Below are positions 49,824 to 58,395 of a stretch of 64,000 bases of DNA, in pieces. A model generated the notes under the pieces. It was not told the DNA's origin. It did no database searches and saw only the letters and a program-made list of their open reading frames with translations. Location: assembly GCF_019375475.1 (NCBI RefSeq), contig NZ_JAHXGQ010000016.1, positions 61,720 through 125,719 on the forward strand. The letters are read 5' to 3'. Every line of letters begins with the position of its first letter. Within the stretch, counting starts at the first letter, position 1. The DNA is from Saccharothrix obliqua (GTDB lineage: Bacteria; Actinomycetota; Actinomycetes; Mycobacteriales; Pseudonocardiaceae). The translations under genes and the position numbers were made by a program.

Positions 49824-50654
49824 TCAGGCGAACTCGGCGGCGTGCTCCCGCGCCCACCGGTCGAACGTCAGCCCCGGCCGGCCCAGGACCTCCGCCACGT
49901 CCGGCGACACCCACGCGTTGGCGTCCGGTGTCGTGCCCATCTCCAGGAACCACTCCACGACCTGCGGCGGGTACAGGTCCCGCCAGTGCTCCCGCGCCTG
50001 CGCCGGGGTCAGCTCCACGAACTCCACCGGCCGCCCCACCGCCTCGCCGATCATCCGCACCGCGTCCCGCCGCAGCACCGGCTCGGGACCGGTCGGCTGG
50101 TAGGCGCGGCCCGCGTGCCCGTCCTCCAGCAGCGCCCGCACCACGACACCGGCGATGTCGTCCTCGTGCACCAGGGCGCTCGACCAGTCGCCGAACGGGG
50201 CGCGCACCACGCTCTCCGCGCGCACCCCGGGCGCCCATTCCAGGGTGTTCGCCATGAATTCGCCGGGGAACACGTGCGTCCACTCCGCGCCGGACGCCTC
50301 GATGGCGCGGTGGAAAACGCGGTGCCACGTCTCCAACGGGTCGTCGTCGGGGCGGGAGGGGTCGTTGTGGCCGAGGTGGGTCAGGCGCTCCACGCCGGCG
50401 CGGCGCAGCACGTCCGCGATCGCCGGCCCATCGCCCCCGATCGACACCAGGTGCACGCGCCGCACCCCGCGCAACGCCGGTACCAGCGACGACGGCTCCA
50501 GGAACGACCCGCCCACCACCTCCACACCGGCCGGCAGGCGCGCCTGGTCCGGGTACCGCGTCAACGCGCGCACCTCGTGCCCCGCCTCCAGCAGCTGCCG
50601 CACCACGGCCCGGCCGACGGTGCCCGTGGCACCGGTCACCAAAATGGGTTCCAT
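49824..50654 (-). CDS. NmrA-like NAD(P)-binding protein
   Basis: A 276-residue atypical short-chain reductase: EPILVTGATGTVGRAVVRQL is the Rossmann loop, VHLVSIGGDGPAIADVLRRA and WTHVFPGEFMANTLEWAPG fit the NmrA/azoreductase-sensor group. The classical YxxxK is absent, so it may bind NADPH as a redox sensor or act as an isoflavone-reductase-like enzyme. A 35-bp palindrome lies 35 bp upstream of the ATG. Confidence 0.82.
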   Translation of the reverse strand: MEPILVTGATGTVGRAVVRQLLEAGHEVRALTRYPDQARLPAGVEVVGGSFLEPSSLVPALRGVRRVHLVSIGGDGPAIADVLRRAGVERLTHLGHNDPSRPDDDPLETWHRVFHRAIEASGAEWTHVFPGEFMANTLEWAPGVRAESVVRAPFGDWSSALVHEDDIAGVVVRALLEDGHAGRAYQPTGPEPVLRRDAVRMIGEAVGRPVEFVELTPAQAREHWRDLYPPQVVEWFLEMGTTPDANAWVSPDVAEVLGRPGLTFDRWAREHAAEFA

Positions 50655-50688
50655 GACTCCGAGAAAACCACGCCGGTCAATTTGTTTA

Positions 50689-50723
50689 CCGTAAAACGTG
50701 AACACCCTGTTCACGTTTTACGG
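50689..50723. promoter_or_regulatory. 35-bp perfect palindrome upstream of the NmrA-like gene
   Basis: Arms CCGTAAAACGTGAACA (50689-50704) and TGTTCACGTTTTACGG (50708-50723) around CCC. It lies between the stop of rox and the start of the NmrA-like gene, both on the minus strand. It could be an operator for the latter; a hairpin ending rox transcripts is possible but no T-run follows. Confidence 0.65.
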
Positions 50724-50761
50724 CGTTTCTCCAGGTCATTTCATCCGTGATTCACGGGGGA

Positions 50762-52216
50762 TCAGCCGGCGGGCTCGCCGAACCAGCGGGACAGGTGCGC
50801 GTCCAGGTCGCGCTGGTCGTCGCCGACCCACGCGACGTGACCGTCCGGGCGCAGCAGGACGCACGGGACGTCCAGCGCCGCGGCGGGGTCCGCGAGGTGG
50901 TCGACCCGGTCCGCCCAGCCGCCGGCGCCCAGCCGTCCGGTGCGGTCCAGCAGCAGGCCGCGCCCGGTGCGCAGCCGGTCGTAGAGGCGGCCCCGCGTCA
51001 GGTCGACGTCCCGCACCCGCCCGCCGAGGCGGTCGTCGCCGAAGTCGTAGTGGACGTCGAGGGCGGTGATCTTCTCGATCAGGCGGCGGTTCACCACGTC
51101 GATGTCCATCAACTCCGTCAACAGCCGCCGCACCGCCCGCGCGCCCGGCCCGGACGACAGCAACTCCACCTGGGCACGGGTGTTGTCCAACACCGCCGCC
51201 GCCACCGGGTGACGCTCGACGTGGTAGGAGTCCAACACCCCCTCCGACGCCCAGCCCCGAACCCGACCCGCCAGCTTCCACCCCAGGTTGACCGCGTCCT
51301 GCACACCCAGGTTCAACCCCTGCCCACCCGTCGGCGGATGCACGTGCGCCGCATCACCCGCCAACAACACCCGCCCCACCCGATACCGCTCCACCAACCG
51401 CGTCGCATCACCGAAACGCGACAACCACCGCGGCGAATGCACACCGAAATCCGACCCCGCCACCTCCCGCAACCGCACCCGGAACTCCTCCAGGGTCGGT
51501 GGTTCCGCGCGGTCGACGACGCCGGCGGCGGGCACCACGACGCGGTAGGCCCCCGCCCCGAAGGGCCGCAGGCTGAACGTCCCGTCGCCCGCGGCCTCCG
51601 CGGCGGCGATCTCCTCGTGCGGCACGCCCACCGCCATCTCGCCCATCAACGTCTGCGCCCGCGTCGGCTCGCCGGGGAACCCGACGCCGAGCAGCTTGCG
51701 CACCGTGCTGCGCGCCCCGTCGCAGCCGACCAGGTAACGCGACCGCAGCCGCGCGCCGTCGGCCACTACGACGGTGACGCCCTCGTCGTCCTGCTCGACA
51801 CCGGCCACCGCACGACCGCGCCGGACGTGCGCGCCCATCGCGACCGCGTGTTCCTCCAGCAGGCGCACGAGGACCGGCTGCGGGATGCCCACCAGGTAGG
51901 CGTGCGCGGTGTCCAGGTCCTCGGGCGCGGGTTTGGCGATACCGGCGAAGAACCCGCCGGCCGGACGCCGCCGGCCGTGGTCCAGGACGCGCGTCAACAA
52001 CCCGCGCATGGCCAGCAGCTCGATGCTGCGGATGTGCAGGCCGACCACGCGGACGAACGACACGGGCTCGGTGTCCCGCTCCAGGACCAGCACCCGCACG
52101 TCGTGCAGGCGCAACTCGGCGGCCAGCAGCAGGCCGGTCGGCCCGGCCCCGGCGATGATCACGTCGAACGGGGTGTCGGGTGCCGGCGGCGCGGCGGTGA
52201 ACTGCGTGGAACCCAT
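50762..52216 (-). CDS. rox: Rifampicin monooxygenase (Rox-type FAD hydroxylase)
   Basis: A 484-residue class A flavoprotein monooxygenase. VIIAGAGPTGLLLAAELRLH binds FAD, YLVGCDGARSTVRKLLG is the DG motif and LLAGDAAHVHPPTGGQGLNL the GD motif. The whole protein follows the Rox proteins of Streptomyces and Nocardia: GGFFAGIAKPAPEDLDTAHA, HSPRWLSRFGDATRLVERYR, DNTRAQVELLSSGPGARAVR and the end VAWVGDDQRDLDAHLSRWF. Rox hydroxylates the ansamycin naphthyl ring and linearises and inactivates rifampicin. A short leader frame and a hairpin precede the gene. Confidence 0.9.
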   Translation of the reverse strand: MGSTQFTAAPPAPDTPFDVIIAGAGPTGLLLAAELRLHDVRVLVLERDTEPVSFVRVVGLHIRSIELLAMRGLLTRVLDHGRRRPAGGFFAGIAKPAPEDLDTAHAYLVGIPQPVLVRLLEEHAVAMGAHVRRGRAVAGVEQDDEGVTVVVADGARLRSRYLVGCDGARSTVRKLLGVGFPGEPTRAQTLMGEMAVGVPHEEIAAAEAAGDGTFSLRPFGAGAYRVVVPAAGVVDRAEPPTLEEFRVRLREVAGSDFGVHSPRWLSRFGDATRLVERYRVGRVLLAGDAAHVHPPTGGQGLNLGVQDAVNLGWKLAGRVRGWASEGVLDSYHVERHPVAAAVLDNTRAQVELLSSGPGARAVRRLLTELMDIDVVNRRLIEKITALDVHYDFGDDRLGGRVRDVDLTRGRLYDRLRTGRGLLLDRTGRLGAGGWADRVDHLADPAAALDVPCVLLRPDGHVAWVGDDQRDLDAHLSRWFGEPAG

Positions 52217-52232
52217 CAGTGGTGTTGCCCTT

Positions 52233-52263
52233 CGGGAGTGCCTCGTGGTCCTGGGCGCTCCCG
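52233..52263 (-). promoter_or_regulatory. Hairpin between the leader frame and rox
   Basis: On the minus strand CGGGAGCGCC and GGCACTCCCG pair (nine of ten, one mismatch) around an 11-nt loop. It ends 17 nt before the rox ATG, with AAGGG, the only visible ribosome site, directly after the stem. It could attenuate rox. Confidence 0.4.
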
Positions 52264-52271
52264 GGCGACAC

Positions 52272-52331
52272 CTACCTCGGTCGTCCGACCGCGACGGGAA
52301 CGGAGAGCACCCACGTCGATACTGCGTTCAT
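52272..52331 (-). CDS. Leader peptide upstream of rox
   Basis: A 19-codon frame, MNAVSTWVLSVPVAVGRPR, with a near-perfect ribosome site GGGGAGGTGA 5 bp before its ATG, by far the best in the region; rox itself has only AAGGG at a long distance. It ends 55 bp before the rox start. Strong initiation of such a short frame before a resistance gene suggests translation-dependent control; this is inferred. Confidence 0.55.
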   Translation of the reverse strand: MNAVSTWVLSVPVAVGRPR

Positions 52332-52461
52332 GGGTCTCACCTCCCCGGGCGATGTCACGGTCGGCGGCACGCTACAAGCCCGCGCACCACCCCGTCCACC
52401 GCTTTCCCGCCGGCCGGCCGCCACCTCGATGCCGCACCCGCTTCGGGTGTCCGCTCGACGC

Positions 52462-53373
52462 CTACTTGAAGAACCTGGTGACCGAGCGCATCCGGTCGAA
52501 CCGCTTGGCGGCGAGGTCTTCCAGGTCGATCAGGAAGCACCCGTAGTAGTTCTCGCTCCCGGTGGAGAACTGGACGAGCGGCACCCACTCGCGGCTCAAC
52601 AGGTACTCCTCCACCTCACCGGAGTGGAACCGCTCCGCTCCCGGCAGGGCCGCCCGGGTCTCCGGTCGGTGGGTGAAGCCCGCACCCGCCAGCTCGGCCA
52701 GCGGAGAATCCCCTTGGCCGGAGTGCTCGCAATACCCGCCGAGGCTGAGCGTGGAGCACCGCCCCTCCGGCCAGAGTTCGTCGACCACCTCGCACAGCTC
52801 GTCGACGTGCTCCAGCTCGTCGAACAACCGCTCCAGCACTTCCGAGTCGTCGAACTCGAACTCGTCGCGCTCCTCGATCCACGGCGGCAGAACCGGCACG
52901 ACCGACGCCGAAAGCCCGAACCCGTGCGCGACGAACGGGATGTCGTGGTGGAAGAACCCCGCCTCGTCGTGGCCGGGCGGCGCCGTCGCGACCTCCGTCT
53001 CCGTGCCCGCCGGGACGTACACGGCTCGCGCGTGCTCCGGCCCGTCCCCGCCGAGCGGAGTCGGCCAGTCCTCCTCGTGGTTCAGGAAGAAGAGCAGCGA
53101 GCCGTCCTCGGGCAGGGGCAGCCCCTCGGCCCGCGGCAGGACCGCGCAGTCGACGGAGGCGACGAACGGCAGCGGCCGGCCGCTCGCGCTGCTGGGCCAC
53201 CGCGCGCCCACCGGTAACCGGGGGAGGCCGCCGCTCTGCCCGACGACCTCCTCACCGGGATCACCGGAGCCCAGCAGGATTTCGAACCTGAGCTGATCGA
53301 TGAACTTCTCGACCTCGTCGGCGGGGATGCCGCGATCGACCGCCGCGCGGCGGAATCGCTCGTAACCGTCCAT
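52462..53373 (-). CDS. DUF1963 (YwqG-like) protein
   Basis: A 303-residue cytosolic, acidic protein of the YwqG/DUF1963 family: GGLPRLPVGARWPSSASGRP, LPFVASVDCAVLPRAEGLPL, GSLLFFLNHEEDWP and the C-terminal VPLVQFSTGSENYYGCFLID. The function is unknown; members often occur in immunity-protein-like settings. ATG 53373 is the start most consistent with the family. Confidence 0.8.
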   Translation of the reverse strand: MDGYERFRRAAVDRGIPADEVEKFIDQLRFEILLGSGDPGEEVVGQSGGLPRLPVGARWPSSASGRPLPFVASVDCAVLPRAEGLPLPEDGSLLFFLNHEEDWPTPLGGDGPEHARAVYVPAGTETEVATAPPGHDEAGFFHHDIPFVAHGFGLSASVVPVLPPWIEERDEFEFDDSEVLERLFDELEHVDELCEVVDELWPEGRCSTLSLGGYCEHSGQGDSPLAELAGAGFTHRPETRAALPGAERFHSGEVEEYLLSREWVPLVQFSTGSENYYGCFLIDLEDLAAKRFDRMRSVTRFFK

Positions 53374-53478
53374 AGAGGAATTCTCGCAGACCACTGTGGA
53401 CGCCACCCGGAGTTCCGCGACCACCCGCCGGCCCGGTGTCCCCCGAACTCGGTTGGCCCTGCTTGTAGAGTCGCTTCA

Positions 53479-54225
53479 GTGGAGCGCTCCGAGATCTTCG
53501 ACATTGCCCACCGGCGCCATCCGATCGCGGCGCCGGTGACACCCCGGCGGTTACGCGAACTGGTCGGCTGGCTGCACCCGGGCGACGGCGCCCGCGCCCT
53601 CGACCTCGGGTGCGGAGAGGGCGAGTGGCTCCAGGAGCTGCTGCTCGCCCACCCCGGGACCACGGGCGTAGGGGTGGACCACATGCTCCCGGCCTCCGCG
53701 GCCAAGCGTGCCGGCGAGCGGGGGCTGGGCGACCGCGTGCGCTGGGTGGAAACGGATGCCGCCACCTGGGCCGACGGGCTCTTCGACGTCGTGCTGTGCA
53801 TCGGCGCGAGCCACGCCTTCGGCCGGCTGGAGGACATGCTGGCCGCTGTCCGGCGGCACCTGCGCCCCGGCGGCCGAGCGCTGATCGGCGACAGCATCTG
53901 GGAGAACCCCCCGTCGGCCTCCGCGCTGGCGGCGCTCGAGGTTCCCGCCGACGCGTATCCCGACCTCGCCGGTTTCGTGCGAGCCATCCGCGAGCACGGG
54001 TTCGAGCCGTCGTACGGGCACGTGAGCACGTTGTCCGAGTGGGACGACTACCAGTTCAGTTGGACCGGATCACTCGTCGACTGGGCCGTGCGGGAGGCCC
54101 CGACGACCGAGGACCGGGACCAGGCGCTCGCCGTCGCGCGCGAGCACCGCGACGCCTGGCTGAGCGGCTCGCGACGCGAACTCGGGTTCGCCACCCTCGT
54201 CGTGCACGACGTCGCCGGCGACTGA
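53479..54225 (+). CDS. Class I SAM-dependent methyltransferase
   Basis: A 248-residue methyltransferase with motif I ALDLGCGEGEWLQELLLA, the acidic VGVDHMLPASA, VETDAATWADGLFDVVLCIG and HLRPGGRALIGDSIW. It resembles small-molecule methyltransferases of the UbiE-like group; the substrate is unknown. The start is GTG 53479; TAGAGT 8 bp before it suggests a leaderless transcript. Confidence 0.85.
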   Translation: MERSEIFDIAHRRHPIAAPVTPRRLRELVGWLHPGDGARALDLGCGEGEWLQELLLAHPGTTGVGVDHMLPASAAKRAGERGLGDRVRWVETDAATWADGLFDVVLCIGASHAFGRLEDMLAAVRRHLRPGGRALIGDSIWENPPSASALAALEVPADAYPDLAGFVRAIREHGFEPSYGHVSTLSEWDDYQFSWTGSLVDWAVREAPTTEDRDQALAVAREHRDAWLSGSRRELGFATLVVHDVAGD

Positions 54226-54324
54226 TCGGCGTCCGCGGGTCGGGCAGGCCCGCACCCGCGGACGGCCGACGGACCCGACGAGGTCGCCGGCCGGGCGCGG
54301 ACCGCGCCCGTTACCGGTGACGGG

Positions 54325-54714
54325 CTAAGCGATGCCGTCGAACCACCCGGTGCAGTCCAGGCCCTGCACGCACACCCGCAACGACACCGGCGTGCCCTCG
54401 GGGATGTTCAGGTTCTGGTCGGCGCAGAAGATGCCCGGACCGTCGCGGTCGGTCACCTCCAGTTGCGTCGCGCCGTAGTAGCGCAGCTGCGCGGACACCG
54501 TCCGGTTGTCGTCGAACCGGTCGCAGACCTCGACCTCCTCGTCCACGACGTCGGGGAAGAAGTGCGCGTTGCCCCGCAGGAACGGGAACGACTCCCGGTC
54601 CTGGTACTCCACGGAGATCCACTCGCCCGCGGCGGCGACACCCTGACCCGCCACGAGGAAACCCCCGGCGAGCACGACCGCGGCCACCGCCCCTGCCAGT
54701 CGACGAGCACGCAC
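54325..54714 (-). CDS. Small secreted hypothetical protein
   Basis: A 129-residue protein starting at GTG 54714 after AGGGGGAA. The signal peptide (LAGAVAAVVLAGGFLVAGQG) is cut near VAAAGEW. The mature part is acidic (DVVDEEVEVCDRFDDN) with four cysteines, two near the end (VCVQGLDC), which suggests disulfides. No known family was recognised. A longer in-frame extension upstream is Arg/Ala-rich and unlikely. Confidence 0.68.
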   Translation of the reverse strand: MRARRLAGAVAAVVLAGGFLVAGQGVAAAGEWISVEYQDRESFPFLRGNAHFFPDVVDEEVEVCDRFDDNRTVSAQLRYYGATQLEVTDRDGPGIFCADQNLNIPEGTPVSLRVCVQGLDCTGWFDGIA

Positions 54715-54808
54715 CTGTTCCCCCTCATGCCATGACGCCCGACGTGCCGACACCTGCGACCGTAACGGCCGGGCACCGGCGCGGCGGACCGCTGGACGGG
54801 TGACCGCG

Positions 54809-55006
54809 TCACCGCCGCCTCCTGCCCGCCGGGCGCACCAGGCGCAACACCTCCAGGGCGCGCTCGCCGCGCTCCCGGTCACGCGTCAGGACCGCGGTGA
54901 CACCGGCCAGCAGGGTCACCACCACCGCCGCACCCCACCGGAGCACGGCCACCAGAACCAGACCGGCGACCGGCACCGCGCCGGCCACCTCGACAGGAAC
55001 ACCCAT
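54809..55006 (-). CDS. Small membrane protein
   Basis: A 65-residue protein from ATG 55006 with two hydrophobic stretches (VAGAVPVAGLVLVAVLRW and GAAVVVTLLAGVTAVL) and an Arg-rich cytosolic tail ending RPAGRRRR. No family was recognised. It lies upstream of the secreted-protein gene on the same strand. Its existence is supported by amino-acid pattern and lack of overlap only. Confidence 0.5.
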   Translation of the reverse strand: MGVPVEVAGAVPVAGLVLVAVLRWGAAVVVTLLAGVTAVLTRDRERGERALEVLRLVRPAGRRRR

Positions 55007-55204
55007 GAGCGCTGCTTCCTCGCATGGCGGAAGAGAGCGCCTGCTTCCCCGGCACCACCGCGGGACCCGCGCCCCGCGACCGAACTGGTGGAGACAGACG
55101 ACTGATCGACCACGCCACCATGCCGGCCGGGCCCGTCACCCGGCAACACCCGCCCACAGCGGGCCGCCGAGAAGCGATCCGGGAGCACGTCGTCGATCCG
55201 CCGC

Positions 55205-55642
55205 CTACAGGTGCGGGTCGGTGATCTCACGCAGCCGCGCCAACGCGTCCCGCAACGCCGCCATCCGCCGCTGCCCCAGGTGCGCCGCCCACTCCGCCTC
55301 CACCTCGGCGATCACCGCCTCCGCCACCGGCAGCGCCGCCCGGCCCCGCTCGGCGAACCGCACCAGCCGCGCCCGCGCGTCGGTCGGGTCCGGCGTGCGC
55401 TCCACGTACCCGGCGCGCTCCAACTGGTCCACCAGGAACCCGGCGGTCTGCCTGGTCACCCGCGCGGCCTCCGCCAGCTCCGCCAGCCGCGAGCCGTCCG
55501 GACCGATCCGCTGGAACAACCGCGCCTGGGCCGGCGTCACGTCGTCGAACCCGGCCCGCGCCAGGGCCGCGAACACCCGGTCCTCCAGCTCCCGGTGCGG
55601 CAGGTAGAGCAGCAGGCCGATGTTGGGGTCCGCCAACGTCAC
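55205..55642 (-). CDS. MarR family transcriptional regulator
   Basis: A 145-residue MarR protein: VTPAQARLFQRIGPDGSRLA, ELAEAARVTRQTAGFLVDQL, ERAGYVERTPDPTDARARLV form the winged helix with the typical DPTDAR wing. It diverges from the alpha/beta-hydrolase gene at 55803, which it may control. No clear palindrome was seen in the 160-bp spacer. Confidence 0.87.
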   Translation of the reverse strand: MTLADPNIGLLLYLPHRELEDRVFAALARAGFDDVTPAQARLFQRIGPDGSRLAELAEAARVTRQTAGFLVDQLERAGYVERTPDPTDARARLVRFAERGRAALPVAEAVIAEVEAEWAAHLGQRRMAALRDALARLREITDPHL

Positions 55643-55802
55643 TCCTCCAGCGGTGGGGCGAAGAGGCTGATCAACGTAGTGGACGCGACCGGACGGCGGT
55701 CACGCGCGCATCGGCAAGCCCTATGGCACACCCCCGACCAGCGACGCGCCATCCCCGACAATCGGGAGTGCCCGCGGCCGGCGACCGGCTCTACCGTGAC
55801 CC

Positions 55803-56819
55803 ATGCCCACACTGCCCGCGCCCACCGGACCGCACCCGGTCGGCGTCACCACCGCCCACTTCGTCGACCACGCGCGCCGCGACCCGTGGGACGGCGCCGC
55901 CACCCGCGAACTCGTCGCCACCATCCGCTACCCGGCCGCCGACGTCACCGGCCACCCGGTCGCGCCGCACATGTCCCCGGAAGAGGCCGCCGCGTTCGCC
56001 GCCATCGACACCGTCATCGCACACCCGGAACTCCCGTCCACCGGCGTCGACTGGGCCGCCACGCCCACCCACTCCCACCGCGCCGCGCCACCCGCGCCCG
56101 GACGTCGACCGCTGCTGGTCTACACACCCGGCGGCGGCGACCCGCGCGCCACCGGCACCGCCCTCACCGAGGAACTCGCCTCGCACGGCGCGATCGTCAT
56201 CGCCGTCGACCACCCGGGCGAGACCACCGCCGTGGAGTTCCCCGACGGCCGCGTGCGCACCGTCCGGATGACCAACGACCCGCGCGTCGACCCCGCCACC
56301 ATGCGCGCCCTCTACCGGACCCGCGTCGCCGACCTGCGGTTCCTCCTCGACACCGTGCTCACCGACCTGCCCGGCCACACCCCCGACCCCGACCGCGTCG
56401 GCGTGCTCGGCCACTCCGCGGGCGGCGCCACCGCCGCCGAGGTCCTGCACGACGACGACCGCGTCCGCGCCGCCGCGAACCTGGAGGGCTACCTCGACCT
56501 CCCCGGCGACGGGTTGTTCGCCGCCGCCCGCGACGGCGTCACCCGCCCGCTGCTGCTGCTCAACACCGACGGCTTCCGCGACGAGCGCCTGGACCGCACG
56601 TGGGCCGCGATCGCCCGGCACGGCAACACCGAACGCGTGGAGATCCCCCGCGCCCGGCACTGGGGCCTGACCGATTTCGCCGCCCTCGCCCCGCGCCTGC
56701 GCGACCTCGGCCTCATGACCGCCGACGCCTGCGCGGCCCTGGTCGGCGACGGCGACCCGCTGCCCGCGCTGTGCCACCACGTCGTCACGTTCTTCACCCG
56801 CCACCTCGGGCTCGGCTAA
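55803..56819 (+). CDS. Alpha/beta-hydrolase (PAF-acetylhydrolase/chlorophyllase-like)
   Basis: A 338-residue hydrolase without signal peptide. RRPLLVYTPGGGDPRATGTA holds the oxyanion loop, IVIAVDHPGETTAVEFPDG and the nucleophile VGVLGHSAGGATAAEVL follow; a later His (ARHWGLTDFAAL) completes the site. The early segment GAATRELVATIRYPAAD is typical of platelet-activating-factor acetylhydrolase-like enzymes. The substrate is unknown. Its end overlaps the stop of the convergent TmrB-like gene by 4 bp. Confidence 0.83.
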   Translation: MPTLPAPTGPHPVGVTTAHFVDHARRDPWDGAATRELVATIRYPAADVTGHPVAPHMSPEEAAAFAAIDTVIAHPELPSTGVDWAATPTHSHRAAPPAPGRRPLLVYTPGGGDPRATGTALTEELASHGAIVIAVDHPGETTAVEFPDGRVRTVRMTNDPRVDPATMRALYRTRVADLRFLLDTVLTDLPGHTPDPDRVGVLGHSAGGATAAEVLHDDDRVRAAANLEGYLDLPGDGLFAAARDGVTRPLLLLNTDGFRDERLDRTWAAIARHGNTERVEIPRARHWGLTDFAALAPRLRDLGLMTADACAALVGDGDPLPALCHHVVTFFTRHLGLG

Positions 56820-57448
56820 CCCAGGCGGATGTGCCGCACCCCCACCAGCGCCCGCCGCACCCGGCCACGCAGCGGGCCGTCGGTGTCGGGCGTGAGCCGC
56901 AACCCGGCCGACGCCGCGATCCGGTCCGCCACCTGCGACACCGTGCGGTCGTCGGTCCACAGGTGCTCGGCGAACTCCGGCCCCGGCAACCGCTCCAGGC
57001 ACCGGTCCAGCGCCCGCACCGCCCACGTCTCGTGCCGCAGCGGCGCGTCGCGACCCAGCACCAGCCGCGCGGCGCGACCGAAACCCCGTTCCCGCAACCG
57101 GCGCAACACCACCTCCCGCGACGCCAGCAACGTGAAGTGCCGCACGTCGTGGCCCCGGTCGCGCAGCCCGTCCAGCACCTCGGCCAGGTAGGCGGGCTCG
57201 GTCACCGTCATCGGCGCGATCACCACACCGCGCTGCCCCGACAACGCCAGGTCCAGCACCTCGGACACACCACGCCGCCACGCCGCGAAGTCCTGGAAGT
57301 CGCCACGCAGCTCACGCGGCGTCATCCGGTGCAGCCCGAACCCCACCTCCTCCGGGTCGCAGATGCGGCTGCCGGGCAGCCGGCGCGCCAACTCGTGCGC
57401 GGTCTGGGTCTTGCCGCCGCCGAACGGTCCGTTGATCCACAGGAGCAC
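56816..57448 (-). CDS. TmrB-like P-loop ATPase
   Basis: A 210-residue P-loop protein, MLLWINGPFGGGKTQTAHEL, similar along its length to Bacillus subtilis TmrB (tunicamycin resistance): RICDPEEVGFGLHRMTPREL, DFQDFAAWRRGVSEVLDL, VVIAPMTVTEPAYLAEVLDG and VRHFTLLASREVVLRRLRER all align. TmrB is thought to bind tunicamycin at the membrane. Uridylate-kinase- or zeta-like phosphotransfer is an alternative. It is 12 bp downstream of the PucR-like gene on the same strand. Confidence 0.82.
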   Translation of the reverse strand: MLLWINGPFGGGKTQTAHELARRLPGSRICDPEEVGFGLHRMTPRELRGDFQDFAAWRRGVSEVLDLALSGQRGVVIAPMTVTEPAYLAEVLDGLRDRGHDVRHFTLLASREVVLRRLRERGFGRAARLVLGRDAPLRHETWAVRALDRCLERLPGPEFAEHLWTDDRTVSQVADRIAASAGLRLTPDTDGPLRGRVRRALVGVRHIRLG

Positions 57449-57460
57449 GCCTCCTGGTTA

Positions 57461-58303
57461 TCACGTCCGGCGGCGCAGGCGCAGCAGCTTCAACGCCACG
57501 TGCAGCTCCAACCGCGTCCGGCCGTCGGACAACGCCCGGCCCGTCGCCGCCTCCACCCGGCCCAGCCGGTAGTAGAGGCTGGTGCGGTGCAGGTGCAGCG
57601 CCTGCGCCGTGGCCCGCGCGTCGCACCCCGAGTCCAGGTACGCCTCCACCGTCGCCCGCAGCACGTCCGACAACCCGGCCAGCACGTCGTCCGGCGGCGC
57701 GCCCAGCAGCAGCCGGTACGCGCCCAGCTCCGACCACGACACCACGCGCGGCAGCGACGGGTCCAGCCGCGACAGCTCGGCCGCCGCCAACGCCTGCTGG
57801 TAGGCGTCGCCCGCCCGGTCCGGCGGGAGCGCGTCGCTGACCCCCACGTGCCCCGGCAGGTCCGGCACCGGCCCGGTGGCGGGCACCGTCCGCACCGCCC
57901 TCGGCTCCACCGCGACCACCACCCGCACCGGCGTCCGCTCACCCACCCGCACCCCGGCCGCCAGCGCCGGCAGGTGACCCGCCACCACCGCCGGGTCCAC
58001 CACGCCGAGCACCCACAGGAAACCGACCAGGACACCGTTGTGCCGCAACGGGAACCCCGTCCGCTCCTGGAACCCGAGCGCCGCGTTCGCGGGCACCCGG
58101 ACCGGTCCGTCGGCCGTCGCCACGCCGTGCGCGTCCTGCCACGCCGCGACCTCCGCCGGCACCCGCCGCGCCAGGATCGCCCGCACCCGCGCCGCGTCCA
58201 CGTCGTCGGTCTGGGCGCTGTGCGCCACCACCCGGCCCACCACGTCGTCCACCGAGACACCGCGCCCCAGCGCCCGCGACAGCTCGTCCAGCAGCTCCTG
58301 CAC
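57461..58303 (-). CDS. PucR/CdaR-type transcriptional regulator
   Basis: A 280-residue regulator with the C-terminal PucR helix-turn-helix: TVEAYLDSGCDARATAQALH, LHRTSLYYRLGRVEAATGRA, and a central GGDEF-like domain (VGVSDALPPDRAGDAYQQAL). It is shorter than classical PucR and has no purine-catabolism N-domain. The start is GTG 58303. It diverges from the SHMT-like PLP enzyme and is its probable regulator. Confidence 0.85.
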   Translation of the reverse strand: MQELLDELSRALGRGVSVDDVVGRVVAHSAQTDDVDAARVRAILARRVPAEVAAWQDAHGVATADGPVRVPANAALGFQERTGFPLRHNGVLVGFLWVLGVVDPAVVAGHLPALAAGVRVGERTPVRVVVAVEPRAVRTVPATGPVPDLPGHVGVSDALPPDRAGDAYQQALAAAELSRLDPSLPRVVSWSELGAYRLLLGAPPDDVLAGLSDVLRATVEAYLDSGCDARATAQALHLHRTSLYYRLGRVEAATGRALSDGRTRLELHVALKLLRLRRRT

Positions 58304-58395
58304 CCGGCAACTGTAGGAAACGCCCTACACCGGTAGGAACAACTCGCGACGCCACGCGGACGCGGACCCGTGCCGCGGCGACCTACCGTCCCCGC

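Noticed and set aside
52363..52381. A sequence with GGGCTTG resembling half of the rifamycin-associated element upstream of rox
   Set aside because: Only one half-site fits my memory of the inverted-repeat element; the other half is degenerate, so it is not called.
55024..55224. 66-codon plus-strand frame between the small membrane protein gene and marR
   Set aside because: No ribosome site, no recognisable pattern, and it runs into the convergent marR gene.
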